64,000 nucleotides of DNA, taken from positions 149,184,659-149,248,658 of the forward strand of contig OW240920.1 in assembly GCA_933207985.1 (NCBI GenBank). Reading direction: 5' to 3'. The notes below the pieces were generated by a model. That model saw only the letters and a program-made list of their open reading frames with translations. It searched no databases and was not told where the DNA came from. This DNA comes from Pelobates cultripes. Its lineage: Eukaryota > Chordata > Amphibia > Anura > Pelobatidae. A program made the translations under genes and the position numbers. Of the stretch, positions 1 through 11,556 are shown piece after piece (position 1 is the first letter of the stretch; every line of letters begins with the position of its first letter).

Positions 1-59
1 TCACTTTTGCGGGGTTTCCATGAGTTTTGGGAGTACTTTCAGGATACTGTGTAAAAGTA

Positions 60-345
60 TATTTTTTTCTGTGCTTGGGGATAATTGGATTATGTGACTA
101 CAATGCTTTATTCAATTATCTCCCAAGCACAAAGGAGGGATTCCATTGTTTGTGTATGGGAGTATCCTGGACCTGAGAGCCAATGCCATTGTAGAATTGT
201 GTTTACTGTAGTCTACTCTCAGGTCCAGAGGGGAGTGCCACTTGCATGGGGATTGCCATAAAAGGCTGCATGTGGCTCCATTTAACTCAGTCATCTCACA
301 GCATAGAGCCTCGTCTAATGTTTGTGGGAAAAACCTATAACAGTC
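60..345 (+). mobile_element. Diverged LTR fragment
   Basis: This stretch has the same landmarks as the solo LTRs at 4051 and 52153: a GATAATTG / CAATTATCTCC block, an ATAAAAGG TATA-like box and a GAGCCTCGTCT motif before the 3' part. It is more diverged and no ends or target duplication are seen. I infer an old fragment of the same LTR family. Confidence 0.45.
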
Positions 346-504
346 TCTTTCTTCTGCTTGGAGTGCTTAATCACTAGCTGTTTTAAGAGCTGTTCCTGTT
401 CCTGCTCTGCTCTATAGCATCCCTCCCACTAGGGGGAAAAGAACATCTCTGGTGGCGAACCCCTTCTTCTCATCAGGGAGGCCGCCACAACATATATATG
501 CGCA

Positions 505-556
505 CACACACACATAATGCGTGTATATATATATATATATATATATACATACACAC
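505..556 (+). repeat. CA/TA microsatellite
   Basis: A run of CA followed by about 14 TA dinucleotides. It is the insertion site of the hAT element that starts at 556. Confidence 0.85.
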
Positions 557-1594
557 AGGGGCGTATTAGCCGCGAGGCAAACAAGGCATTTGCCTTGGGC
601 AGCATTTTTCAGGGGGCGGCAAAAAACGCTGCCCCCCAAATGCCCAGGGCAAATGTCTTGTTAGCCTCACGGCTAACAGACATTCTGGGCGCTGGGCGGC
701 AGTGGCTGCAGCGCTGGGCGGGCGGCCGGCGAGGGAGTTCTTCCCCTGAGCGCTCTGCTCAGCTCCCTCGCGCGCCGCCAGCAGAGTGAGGCCGGGAGCC
801 GGAAGATGACGTCATATTCCGGCTCCCAGCCTCACTCTGCTGGCGGCGCGCAAGGGAGCTGAGCAGAGCGCTCAGGGGAAGAGCTCCCTCGCCGCCCGTC
901 CACCCAGCGCTGCAGCCACTGGACCCCAGGGAGAGGAAGAAACCCCCCCCAGCATTACCAAAGGTAAGGAGGCTGGGGGGGGTTAAAGAAAAAAAAAAAA
1001 CACTAGTGTGTGTGTGGAAGTCTGTTAGTGTGTATGTTAGTGTGTGTATGTATGTGTGTGTATGTTAGTGTGTGTGTGGATGTCTGTTATTGTGTGTCTG
1101 TTAGTGTGTGTATGTTAGTGTGTCTGTTAGTGTGTGTATGTTAGTGTTTATGTTAGTGTTAGTGTGTGTATGTTAGTGTGTGTGTGGATGTCTGTTAGTG
1201 TGTGTATGTTAGTGTATGTTAGTGTTTGTGTCTGTTAGTGTGTGTGTCTGTTAGTGTTAGTGTGTATGTTAATGTTAGTGTATGTATGTTAGTGTTAGTG
1301 TGGATGTCTGTTAGTGTGGATGTCTGTTAGTGTGGATGTCTGTTAGTGTGGATGTCTGTTAGTGTGTGTGTTTGCCTGTGAGTGTGTGTGTTTGCCTGTG
1401 AGTGTGTGTGTCTGTTAGTGACTGTGTGTTTCTGTTAGCTAGTGAATGCGTATCTGTCAGTGAATGTGTGTGTGTGTATTTAGAAGGCGGAGCAGGGGGG
1501 AAGGTTGGGTGGCGGTTGCGCGGGTGGGGGTGGCGCGGGGGGGTGCCTGAGTTTTGTCCTGCCTAGGGCAGCACAAAACCAGGATACACCACTG
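556..1594. mobile_element. Non-autonomous hAT element with internal foldback
   Basis: The ends are CAGGGGCGTAT on the left and the inverse of CAGTGGTGTAT on the right, flanked by an exact 8-bp duplication CATACACA (548-555 and 1595-1602). This is the hAT signature. There is no transposase. The left half is a GC-rich inverted repeat of about 110 bp per arm centred at 810/811. The right half is a GTTAGTGTGTG-type microsatellite (about 1000-1480). The gene-like open frame near 517-789 is part of the palindrome and is not coding. Confidence 0.85.
1000..1480 (+). repeat. GTTAGTGTGTG simple repeat
   Basis: Irregular TG-rich units of roughly 14-24 bases (GTTAGTGTGTATGTTAGTG and variants) inside the hAT element. 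Confidence 0.85.
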
Positions 1595-1602
1595 CATACA
1601 CA

Positions 1603-2136
1603 CACACTTTTATTTCCTATATATGTATAATATATTAAGATTAAAGCATTTTATAATATATTATGCATATATAATGTGTATATATATATGATTTCATTAT
1701 AAGTGTATTTTAAGATATATGTATATATCTCAAAGTACACTTATAATGAAATCATATATATGCATTATATATGTATAATATATTATAAAATGCTTTAATT
1801 ATTTTATAATATATTATACATATATATGTATAATATATTTATTTTATATTTTTACTTTTTAGCAGCCTGGGGGACTGTCTGATAGCTCAGACAGTCCCTT
1901 TGCTGGCAGCTCCTAGACTCCTATTGCGGCAATGTAATCATGGTGATCACATGACCCTGGAGGGCCGGGGTGCTGCAGGGGGACTGCTGGGGTCTCCGGC
2001 AGCCCCGACCGTGATTGATTTTTTTAGAGCCGATAATCTGTGAATTTTCGGGCCGATAGCTGATAACTTATCGATATTCTGTACATTTACTATTTTGAAA
2101 AACGAAACTATTTCTAACGGTAAATGCACAAATGTA
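1603..2136. repeat. AT-rich palindrome and dispersed repeat segment
   Basis: An AT-rich inverted repeat is centred near 1722, with arms of about 80 bp each side (1640-1800). A GC-rich segment with a self-complementary GACTGTCTGA...TCAGACAGTC follows. The same order (AT-rich palindrome, then a segment around GGCCCTGGAGGGCCGG) recurs at 55150-55620, so this is a dispersed family. It is probably a non-autonomous DNA transposon cut by the Tc1 insertion that follows. Confidence 0.55.
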
Positions 2137-3659
2137 CACTGCTCAAAAAAATTAAGGGAACACTTAAACAACACAATGTAACTCCAAGTCAATCACACTT
2201 CTGTGAAATCAAACTGTCCACATAGGAAGCAACACTGAGTGACAATCAATTTCACATGATGTTGTGCAAATGGGATAGACAACAGGTGGAAATTATAGGC
2301 AATTAGCAAGACACCCCCAATAAAGGAGTGGTTCTGCAGGTGTTGACCACAGACCACTTCTCAGTTCCAGTGCTTCCTGGCTGATGTTTTGGTCACTTTT
2401 AAATGCTGGCAGTGCTTTCACTCTAGTGGTAGCATGAGTCTACAACCCACACAAGTGGCTCAGGTACTGCAGCTCATCCAGGATGGCACATCAATGCGAG
2501 CTGTGGCAAGGACGTTTGCTGTGTCTGTCAGGATGGTGTCCAGAGCATGGAGGCACTACCAGGAGACAGGCCAGTACATCAGGAGACGTGGAGGAGGGCG
2601 TAGGAGGGCAACAACCCAGCAGCAGGACCGCTACCTCCGCCTTTGTGCAAGGAGGAACAAGAGGAGCACTGCCAGAGCCCTGCAAAATGACCTCCAGCAG
2701 GCCACAAATGTGCATGTGTCTGCTCAAAGGGTGGTATGGGGGCCCGACGTCCACTGGTGGGGGTTGTGCTTACAGCCCAACACCGTGCAGGACATTTGGC
2801 ATTTGCCAGAGAACACCAAGATTGGCAAATTCACCACTGGCGCCCTGTGCTCTTCACAGATGAAAGCAGGTTCACACTAAGCACATGTGACAGACGTGAC
2901 AGAGTCTGGGGACGCCGTGGAGAACGTTCTGCTGCCTGCAACATCCTCCAGCATGGCCGGTTTGGCAGTGAGTCAGTAATGGTGTGGGGTGGCATTTCTT
3001 TGGGGGGCCGCACAGCCCTCCATGTGCTCGCCAGAGGTAGCCTGACTGCCATTAGGTACCGAGATGAGATCCTCAGATCCCTTGTGAGACCATATGCTGG
3101 TGCGGTTGGCCCTGGGTTCCTCCTAATGCAAGACAATGCTAGACCTTATGTGGCTGGAGTGTGTCAGCAGTTCCTGCAAGACGAAGGCATTGATGCTATG
3201 GACTGGCCCGCCCGTTCCCCAGACCTGAATCCAATTGAGCACATCTGAGACATCATGTCTAGCTCCATCCACCAACGTCACGTTGCACCACAGACTGTCC
3301 AGGAGTTGTCAGATGCTTTAGTCCAGGTCTGGGAGGAGATCCCTCAGGAGACCATCCACCACCTCATCAGGAGCATGCACAGGCATTGTAGGGAGGTCAT
3401 ACAGGCACGTGGAGGCCACACACACTACTGAGCCTCATTTTGACTTGTTTTAAGGACATTACATCAAAGTTGGATCAGCTTGTAGTGTGTTTTTCCACTT
3501 TAATTTTGAGTGTGACTCCAAATCCAAACCTCCATGGGTTGAAAAATTTGATTTCCATTTTTTAACTATGTAAAGAACAAAGTATTTCAGAAGAATATTT
3601 AATTCATTCAGATCTAGGATGTGTTATTTTTGTGTTCCTTTTTTTGTTGTTGAGCAGTG
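2137..3659 (+). mobile_element. Tc1 (DD34E) transposon, inactive
   Basis: The inverted ends start CACTGCTCAAAAA and finish in GAGCAGTG. Each is flanked by TA (2135-2136 and 3660-3661), the Tc1/mariner target. Length is about 1.52 kb, normal for Tc1. It contains one broken transposase gene. The insertion landed next to a TG-rich tract. Confidence 0.9.
2434..3431 (+). pseudogene. Tc1 DD34E transposase pseudogene
   Basis: Transposases of this family bind the inverted repeats through paired-like helix-turn-helix motifs and cut with a DDE catalytic triad. Here the N-terminal DNA-binding half starts [18 protein letters not shown] and reads to about 2735. A frameshift near there moves the catalytic half to another frame ([25 protein letters not shown]). 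D and E in the last pair are 34 residues apart, the classical DD34E spacing. A TGA at 3246-3248 replaces the expected tryptophan after EHI, and translation would otherwise run to TGA at 3431. One frameshift plus one stop mean it is dead, but it is not highly decayed. Confidence 0.9.
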
Positions 3660-3661
3660 TA

Positions 3662-4050
3662 CATGCCACATGTAGTGGATGCAGTGTGTTTAGACAGTGG
3701 AGCTGTGTGTGTTTGTGTAGTGTGTATGTGTAGTGGATGCAGTGTGTATTTGTGTAGTGTGTGTGTATATAATGAAGGCAGAGTGTGTTTGTGTAGTGTG
3801 TATAGTGAATGCAGTGAGTGTTTGTGTAGTGGGTATATCATGAATGCAGAGTGTGTGTGTTTGTGTAGTGTGTGTATAGTGAATGTAGTGTGTGGTGTGT
3901 GTAAAGTGAATGCAGTGTGTTTGTGTAGTGTGTGTGTATATATACTGAATGCAGAGTGTGTGTGTTTGTGCAGTGTGTGTATAGTGAATGCAGTGTTTGT
4001 ATATAATGAATGCAGAGTGTGTGTTTGTGTAGTGTGTTTATATAATGCAG
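3662..4050 (+). repeat. TGTG-rich minisatellite
   Basis: Imperfect units of about 31-40 bases built on GTGTGTTTGTGTAGTGTGTA followed by AGTGAATGCAG. All six frames are partly open, so the open frames here are repeat artefacts. Confidence 0.85.
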
Positions 4051-5251
4051 TGTGCATGACGAAAGCAATCTCGCCACATTGCATTGGAGAACCCTGGTTG
4101 CTCTACTGCTGCCTTTGGACTATGGCCCCATGTTAAAAGACATCTTTTCCCCTGCAGAAAAGACTTATTCGTGCTTTTCTGCCCGGTGTTCGGTAGATTC
4201 AATCTACCGAACAACCGCACGAAAGACTAGACCATCTGGGAGCTGGAGTGTGCCGGCAATTAGCCTCCCAGAAGCTGTGGTTAACCGCAGCTTAATTGAC
4301 GAATACTGGGTGGCCGCCATTCGTATCACGAACACGAGGTCGCGGCCATTTTAAATACGCGAATGCACAGTGGTGTTCGACGCCTAACTCATGGAACTAA
4401 AAACGGATACAGTTTGGCGCGAACACCACTGAAGCCGCCGACCTCCCTTTTTGTTCGGTGGAAGTACACGAACGGCCCGGTATTCGGTAGCTGTACCTGT
4501 GCATTATACCCCAGATAGGAATCCCATGGAGCTCATTCGTATGAGAACTGACTTTGTAAAGACTTTGGCTCCATGGCGATTGAACTGTATTCGTGTGGTC
4601 TGAGCACCATTCGCTTAATAATGTGCGCTCAGACCTGAGCTATCTGGGGATATGTTAAATGTATAGTTTTATTGTAATGTGTCTTACATAGTGTATTTTA
4701 ATAGTAATTCTTGTTTTAGTATCCCCACGTGCATAATGGCGATTTGCCTTTGTCCTGGGAGATAATTGAATTACTTCTCAATTATCTCCAGGGCAGAGGG
4801 GAGGAAGCCAGGATGCACTGTGGGAATATAATGTGACTGTGTGTCCTAGATTGATGATTGTCTGTCCTTTGTCACAGTCTCCAATTTGGTCCCCTAGGGG
4901 AGTGTCCACCAGGTGGGAGACCTGCATAAATACCTCATTAAACAGACCACTGCTTGACACGCAACACGGAGCCTTGTCTCGTCTTTGGGGGGATTTACTG
5001 AATCCTGATAGAGACTGATTGCTAGGAGTGTAAGCCGCTTGGGTGCTTTTCCTATTCGTCTGCTAGCAGCGATTCGTATGGTTCCAGTTCGTGAGTTTGG
5101 AGTGTTATATTGTATGCCGTTCGGGAGATTAGAGCATTCCCTTATTTGCGGTTTGGGAGTTTGGTGTTCTACAGTAGCTGTGCCTGCATCTCGGAAAGGG
5201 GACGATTGCCTAAACGGTTTTAACCCCTTGTGTGCAAAATGGTCCGTTACA
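4051..5251 (+). mobile_element. Solo LTR, copy 1
   Basis: This is homologous over most of its length to the solo LTR at 52153-53245: shared CTGCCTTTGGACTATGGCCC, GCAGAAAAGACTTATTCGTG, GCTCAGACCTGAGCTATCTG and GAGATAATTGAATTACTT blocks, and the end CCGTTACA. It carries about 0.25 kb near 4200-4480 that copy 2 lacks. No internal gag or pol sequence is attached, so it is a recombinant solo LTR. The left end is blurred by the TG repeat; GTGTG on both sides may be the 5-bp duplication. Confidence 0.78.
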
Positions 5252-5711
5252 GTGTGTTTCTGTATGTATGTAATTTGGGGGGAGGGGGGGCATTTTTTAT
5301 GAAAATTTTTTTTTTTATATTTAAAAAAAACATTTAGTCCCCCCCCTCCCTGCTTCTTATTTGGCCACGGAGGGGGAATATGGCATTCCTTGGTGGTCCC
5401 GTGGCATGGACTGTGCAGTGGAGGAGGCCCGCAGCAAGTTCTTACTTACCTCACCAGCAGCTCCCTTCATGGCAACCCATGGCAACGCTCTGACGGCCGC
5501 GGGATTCGCAAGATTTACACAGGGGAGCTCAAGGGAGCTGCTGGGAAGGTAAGTAAGAGCTTGCTGCGGGCCCCCCAGGACCGCCGGGCTTGTCATGGGT
5601 CCGGCGGTCCTGGTATGTATTATCTGCAATATCGGTATCTCTATAGGCCGATACCGATATTGCCGAAAATACCGAATATCGGCCAGACCGATAATCGGTC
5701 GATCCCTGGTA
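5252..5711. repeat. DNA-transposon end fragment with hairpins
   Basis: This holds poly-G and poly-T tracts, then an inverted pair (5428-5465 against 5530-5568, built on CAGCAAG...ACTTACC). It closes with CGATACCGATATTGCC and CCGATAATCGGTCGATCCCT, a sequence style common at hAT ends. A matching CCGATAATC block occurs at 2030. It may be the right end of an element whose left part is 1603-2136, split by the Tc1 and LTR insertions. Confidence 0.4.
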
Positions 5712-6467
5712 TCACGTAAGTCTGCAGTCCTTAAAGACCATTTTTTGTCGGACGTACATTATAAGTCCTTGGTCGGGAAGGGGTTAAGAGTGTCAGCTGA
5801 CTGCTTTTAGCATACCAGAGCTCCAACAGACGTAAGTAGGGTATGACTACAAGTAAGTATGAAATCTCTGCCTTAGCCACACCTCCAGAAGAGACTGGAC
5901 TGTGGGTTGCCATGAAGCCTTATTTAGTGTTAAACTGCTCTAATTTCGTTTCACACTGAATGGATGGACCGTGCCAGAGTACTCCAGACACTAACTACTT
6001 CAATGAGATGAAATAGTTATAGTGACTACAGTGTCCCTTTAAGACCAAAATAGCCACACACACAAAAAAAAAAAAGTAGTTTAATTTTTCTAATTTGGTC
6101 ATTTTGGCCTAAATGTGAAATTCTTTGATTCCCGACATTACTCACTTTAGTGAATAGGTCTAACCCTTAACAAAACATATATACTGTACATGCAGCTAGT
6201 ATATTCATTGCAGGGATACTCCAACCAACAAAACACTGCTTTTAGTTAGAGTAATCCTTTCTGAAGGACAGATGACACCGTGGGCTTGGGTCTTGCTGCC
6301 ATTGACCTTAACCGTCTGGTGGAATTACACCTCTGCCAGCTATTAATCACTGCATATGCGGCATTTCATATCGACTCCAGGCACCATGACTACTTTAAAT
6401 AACTGAAGTGGTTATGGTGTTTGGAGTAACCTTTTAATTACGCCAACTGAAATATTAATTACTTCAC
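5712..6467. other. was intron 4 sequence, no gene recognised
   Basis: Ordinary AT-rich intron sequence with an AAGGGGTTAAG motif near 5780. No coding exon or clear repeat was seen up to the exon 4 donor. Confidence 0.5.
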
Positions 6468-6561
6468 CTTGTCTGTGTTTCTTCTGTATTTTTTCTTCCA
6501 CAACTGCACGAAAACTCACAGCCTCTGCTTCATCAGCAAAATTCAGAGCAGCCTGGCTTTC
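6468..6561 (-). CDS. was: was (WASP) coding exon 4, end of WH1 domain
   Basis: The exon has 31 codons plus one base (phase 1 out), with acceptor CTCTCAG and donor GTGAAG. It encodes QAALNFADEAEAVSFRAVV followed by EEKIQKKHRQ, the C-terminal helix of the WH1 domain. The KIQK-xx-RQ ending is typical of WASP and unlike N-WASP. The expected basic region, the Cdc42-binding CRIB domain, the proline-rich region and the VCA tail are not found between 1 and 6467, so they should lie left of the window. Total seen: 143 codons. Confidence 0.93.
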
Positions 6562-6591
6562 CTGAGAGAGGCAAACTGTCACAATCTGTCC

Positions 6592-8928
6592 GCAGGCACT
6601 GAGCACACTCTTTGCTCCTCCCTTCAACCTGTGCACACTTACTGCTCCCCCATTAGCCCCTCTCGGCACTGAACACACTTACTGCTCCCCCCAACCTGGC
6701 ACTGAACCACAATCACTGCTCCCCCACACTTGGCACTGAGCAAACTCACTGCCCCCCACCTGGCACTGAGTACACCCACTACCCCCCTCCCCAGCTGGCA
6801 CTGAGCACACTCACTGCTCCCCCCACCTCAACCTGAGCACACTCACTGCTCCCCCCATCGCCCCTCTCGGCACTGAGCACACTTACTGCTCCCCCCAAAC
6901 CTGGCACTGAACCACAATCACTGCTCCCCCACACTTGGCACTGAGCAAACTCACTGCCCCCCACCTGGCACTGAGTACACCCACTACCCCCCTCCCCAGC
7001 TGGCACTAGGCACTCACTGCTCCCCCACCTCAACCAGGCACACTCACTGCTCCCCCCCGCCCCTCGGCACTGAGCACGGCTCCCCCAAACCTGGCACTGA
7101 ACCACAATCACTGCTCCCCCCACCTGGCACTGCACACTCACTGCTCCCCCACAGCACTGAGCAAACTCACTGGCCCCACCTGGCACTGAGTACACCCACT
7201 ACCCCCCCCTCCCGCTGGCACTCTCACTGCTCCTCACCTCAACCTGGGCACCCCACTGTCCCCCCCACCTGGCACTTACACTCAACGCTCCCCATTGGCC
7301 CTCTCGGCACTGAGCAGCACTGCTCCCCCCAAACCTGGCACTGAACCACAATCACTGCTCCCCACACAGGCACTGTGCACACTCCATGGCACTGAGCAAA
7401 CTCACTGGCCCCACCACACTGAGTACACCCACTACCCCCCCTCCCAGCTGGCACTGAGCACACTCACTGCTCCCCCCACCTCAAACTGAGCACACTCACT
7501 GCCACCCCCACCTGGCACTGATCACAATCACTGCTCCCCCCACCTCAAACTGAGCACACTCACTACCCTCCCCATCTGGCACTGAGCACACTCTCTTCTC
7601 CTCCCTTCAACCTGTGCACACTCACTGCTCCCCCCATTAGCCCCTATCAGCACTGAGCACACTTACTGCTCCCCCCCAACCTGGCACTGAACCACAATCA
7701 CTGCTCCCACCACACCTGGCACTGTGCACACTCACTGCTCCCCCCACACCTGGCACTGAGCACACTCACTGCTCCCCTCCACCTGGCACTGAACCACAAT
7801 CACTGCTCCCCCCACACCTGGCACTGATCACACTCACTGTTCCCTCACCTGGCACTGAGCACACTCACTGCTCCCCCCCACCTGGCACTGAGCACACTCT
7901 CTGCTCCTCCATTCAACCTGGCACTGAACCCCAATCACTGCTCCCCACACCTGGCACTGAGCACACTCACCGCTCCCCCCCACCTGGCACTGAGCACACT
8001 CTCTGCTCCTCCCTTCAACCTGTGCACATTCACTGCTCCCCCTATTAGCCCCTCTCAGTACTGAGCATACTTACTGCTCCCCCCCAACCTGGCACTGAAC
8101 CACAATCACTGCTCCCCCCACACCTGGCACTGTGCACACTCACTGCTCCCCCCACACCTGGCACTGAGCAAACTCACTGCCCCCCACCTGGCACTGAGTA
8201 CACCCACTACCCCCCTCCCCAGCTGGCACTGATCACCTCCTGCTCCCCGCCTCAAACTGAGCACACTCACTGCCCCACCTGGCGCTCACTCATTGCTCCC
8301 CACCTGGTCACTCTGCTCCCACCGGCATTGGAGCACACTCACTGCTCCCACCTTAATCCCTCCTGGCGCTGAGCACGCCGCCTACCTGGCTGGGTCACTG
8401 CCCCCAACCTGGCACTGACACAACTCCCCCACCTTGCACTGAACACTCCTTGCTCCCCACTGGCATTGAGCACACTCACTGCTACCCTTAATCCCACCCT
8501 CCTGGCACTGAGCACACTCACTGCCCTGGCACTGAACACACTCACTGCCCCAACCTGGCACTGAACACACTGCTCCCCACCTTGCACTGAACACACTCAC
8601 TGCTCCCCCACCTGGCATTAAACACACTAACTGCTCCCCCCCCACCTGGCACTGAACACACTCACTGCTCCCCCCCACATGGCACTGAACACACTCACTG
8701 CTCACCGCCCCCCCACCAGACACCGAGCACACTCATTGCTCCCACCCACATAGCACCGAACACACTCATTGCTCCCACCTGGCACTGAGCACACTCATTG
8801 CTCCCCCCCCACCTGGCAATGAGCAAACCACTGCTCCCCCCCACCTGGCAATGAGTAAACTCACTGCTCCCCGCCTCCCCCCCACACCTGGCAATGAGCA
8901 CACTCACTGCTCCCTCTCAGGCACTGAC
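6592..8928. repeat. was: 31-33-bp C-rich minisatellite filling was intron 3
   Basis: About 70 units, each an ACTCACTGCTCCCCCC block followed by CACCTGGCACTGAGCAC. Units vary by C-run length, by CACAATCACTG variants and by higher-order blocks (a CTCCTCCCTTCAACCTG form recurs at about 6615, 7600 and 8005). It fills the intron between exons 3 and 4 almost to both splice sites. Confidence 0.95.
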
Positions 8929-8941
8929 TTGCGACACTCAC

Positions 8942-9028
8942 ATCTGAAGGAAAAGTGTGGAAATACGGCCTTGGAGCAGAGTACTTTAGTTGTTCATACA
9001 TCTCCTGCTCCCACAGGATTCTGTCCTC
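8942..9028 (-). CDS. was: was (WASP) coding exon 3, WH1 domain
   Basis: The exon has 29 codons, phase 0, with acceptor TTTCAG and donor GTGAGT. It encodes the WH1 block ILWEQEMYEQL and then RPYFHTFPSD, matching LLWEQELY and FFHTFAGD of WASP-family proteins. It is sandwiched between two minisatellites: the 42-bp array of intron 2 starts about 80 bases upstream, and the C-rich 31-33-bp array of intron 3 starts about 15 bases downstream of the exon end. That array therefore sits almost at the donor site. Confidence 0.95.
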
Positions 9029-9107
9029 CTGAAACAGAAAGGAAAAACAGCTTTTACTAATACATCGATTTGGGGCTATTATTTGTAATTCCCACATTAG
9101 CAGACTC

Positions 9108-10422
9108 TGCCATGGCCAGATCATGTGCCAGGGTACCAGAATCAGACACCGCCTACACCAGATCATATGCCAGGGTACCAGAAACATACACCACCCAGGC
9201 CAAATCATATGCCATGGTACCAGAACCATACACCGCCCAGTGTCTGAGTCTGAGCAGTGTACCAGACTCAGACAATGCCCAGGCCAGATCATATGCCAGG
9301 GTACAAGAACCAGACACCACCCAGGCCAGATCATATGCCAGGGTACCAGAACCAGACACCGCCCAGGCCAGATCATATGCCAGGGTACCAGAACCAGACA
9401 CCGCCCAGGCCAGATCATATTCCAGGGTACCAGAACCAGACCCCGCCCAGGCCAGATCATATTCCAGGGTACCAGAACCAAACACCGCCCAGGCCAGATC
9501 ATATTCCAGGATACCAGAACCAGACACCGCCCAGGCCAGATCATATTCCAGGGTACCAGAACTAGACACCGCCCAGGCCAGATCATATTCCAGGATACCA
9601 GAACCAGACACTGCCCAGGCCAGAACCAGACACCGCCCAGGCCAGATCATATTCCAGGGTACCAGAACCAGACCCCGCCCAGGCCAGATCATATTCCAGG
9701 GTACCAGAACCAAACACCGCCCAGGCCAGATCATATTCCAGGATACCAGAACCAGACACCGCCCAGGCCAGATCATATTCCAGGGTACCAGAACTAGACA
9801 CCGCCCAGGCCAGATCATATTCCAGGATACCAGAACCAGACACTGCCCAGGCCAGAACCAGACACCGCCCAGGCCAGATCATATTCCAGGGTACCAGAAC
9901 CAGACACCGCCCAGGCCAGATCATATTCCAGGGTACCAGAACTAGACACCGCCCAGGCCAGATCATATTCCAGGATACCAGAACCAGACACCACCCAGGC
10001 CAGATCATATTCCAGGGTACCAGAACCAGACCCCGCCCAGGCCAGATCATATTCCAGGGTACCAGAACCAGACACTGCCCAGGCCAGATCATATGCCAGG
10101 GTACCAGAACCAAACACCGCCCAGGCCAGATCATATTCCAGGATACCAGAACCAGACACTGCCCAGGCCAGATCATATGCCAGGGTACCAGAACCAGGCC
10201 AGATCATATGCCAGGGTATCAGAACCAGACCCTGCCCAGGCCAGATCATATGCCAGGGTACCAGAACCAGACACCACCCAGGCCAGATCATATGCCAGGG
10301 TACCAGAACCAGACCCCGCCCAGGCCAGATCATATGCCAGGGTACCAGAACCAGACACCACCCAGGCCAGATCATATGCCAGGGTACCAGAACCAGACAC
10401 CGCCCAGGCCAGATTATATGCC
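9108..10422. repeat. was: 42-bp minisatellite in was intron 2
   Basis: About 31 units of 42 bases, each holding CCAGGCCAGATCATAT, then TCCAGGGTACCAGA and ACCAGACACCGCC. Because 42 is a multiple of three, several frames are open for hundreds of codons; these are not genes. A segmental duplication of several units is visible (compare 9420-9640 with 9660-9880, each closed by a shortened unit). Confidence 0.95.
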
Positions 10423-10532
10423 AAAAACCCCAAGCTGGGAAGTTTTGACCAACGTTTGTGAAGATACTATTTTCACCATTTGGAAAGGAAAACAATGTTT
10501 TTATTCAGAAGTGCCCATAATGTGACACGTAC

Positions 10533-10667
10533 CGTAAGATCATACAGACGGATGAAGTAAGAACGGCGTGGGTTATCTTTCACAAAGCACAGGACTCCAC
10601 AGCACTGCTTTATCCATCGGTCACCGGACTGGGCCAGGTACAGCTGGGCTACCGACGTTGAGAGGGC
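10533..10667 (-). CDS. was: was (WASP) coding exon 2, WH1 domain core
   Basis: The exon has 45 codons, phase 0 at both ends, with a TTTCAG acceptor and a GTACGT donor. It carries the conserved WH1 strand VAQLYLA, then CGVLCFVKDNP and SYFIRLYDL. In human WASP this segment builds the groove that binds the WIP peptide. The arginine in FIRLY (residue 78 here) corresponds to human Arg86, a known patient mutation site, and is kept. The reading frame is intact. It is separated from exon 1 by a 15.9 kb intron filled with transposons and from exon 3 by a 42-bp minisatellite that begins about 100 bases from the donor. Confidence 0.95.
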
Positions 10668-10699
10668 CTGAAAGGTTTAAATGTGATGAAAATAATAAG

Positions 10700-10834
10700 T
10701 ACACCGCACTCTGCCTCTTCCCCACACACCGCACTCTCTGCTGCCACTGCCCACACCGCACTCTCTGCTGCCACTGCCCACACCGCACTCTCTGCCACCT
10801 GCCCCTGCACACTGCACTCTCTGCCCCCCCCCAC
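10700..10834. repeat. was: CACCGCACTCTCTGCC minisatellite, part 1
   Basis: Units of about 22-26 bases (CCACACCGCACTCTCTGCTG) beginning about 30 bases upstream of was exon 2 in gene sense. The array continues at 11262 and was split by the LTR at 10835. Confidence 0.85.
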
Positions 10835-11261
10835 TGTGATGAATAGAAATTAATGCTAGTAAAATTTCTATTTACTATGTGCATCTGTGCTTTTATTAAC
10901 TACTCAAAATGGCCACTAGAGCACCCCCTCCCATCAACTAAAGAATTTCATGTAATAAGATGGCGTCTCCATCCGGAGCTGCACCCAGGATGCTGATGAC
11001 CTCACACCCTGTAGGAAGTCCATCAAGATAAAAACATTTAAACAAATACCAATTAGAATGTACATTTCATGTCCTCCCATATTTTGCATGTGATGTATTT
11101 CTGCCTTTATAAGGGGCTTGCCACCCCCTAAGTAAACATTCCTCGAAGCTTTCATTAACTGATTCTGTTGTCAGTGTGATTTCTTCGGCGTGCATGCACT
11201 TATACTTTGAAATCTGGACAGGGGCAGATATTCAAGCAAACACTTTGTTTGGTCTAAAACA
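10835..11261 (+). mobile_element. Solo LTR (427 bp) inside a minisatellite
   Basis: It begins TGTGATGAATAG and ends TCTAAAACA, flanked by the 4-bp duplication CCAC (10831-10834 and 11262-11265). The minisatellite on both sides is the same, so the LTR clearly inserted into it. A TATAAG box lies at about 11108, with GTAAACATTCC downstream. There are no internal proteins. Family not determined; a 4-5-bp duplication fits ERV or gypsy LTRs. Confidence 0.72.
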
Positions 11262-11556
11262 CCACAAACATCGCACTCTCTGCCCCCCCACAGCCACCCA
11301 CCCACAACGCACTCTCTGCCCCCCCCTGCCACCCACCCACAACGCACTCTCTGCCACACTGCACACATCTCACACTCTTTTTAACCCCTGCAAACACTGC
11401 ATTCTCTGCTTCCCCACACACACACCCTGCACTCTTGGCCCCCCACATGCACACACCACACTCTCTGTCCCCTGCCCACAACGCACTCTCTGTCATCCCC
11501 CCACACACACAACGCACTTTCTGCCCCTGCACACACCGCACTCTCCCTCCTTCCAT
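11262..11556. repeat. was: CACCGCACTCTCTGCC minisatellite, part 2
   Basis: Continuation of the array at 10700-10834 (units such as CACAACGCACTCTCTGCC). Confidence 0.85.

Noticed and set aside
517..789. 90-residue frame in GC-rich sequence
   Set aside because: Falls on a microsatellite and the left arm of a transposon palindrome; no homology recognised.
3614..4136. Cys/Val- or His/Thr-rich proteins
   Set aside because: Translations of the TGTG-rich minisatellite on both strands.
4051..5251. Part of a complete endogenous retrovirus
   Set aside because: Only LTR-type sequence is present, with no gag, pol or env on either side; treated as a solo LTR.
8861..10495. Long repetitive open frames on both strands, resembling repeat proteins
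   Set aside because: 42-bp minisatellite in was intron 2, open in many frames at once. Only the short segment at 8942-9028 is coding, as was exon 3.
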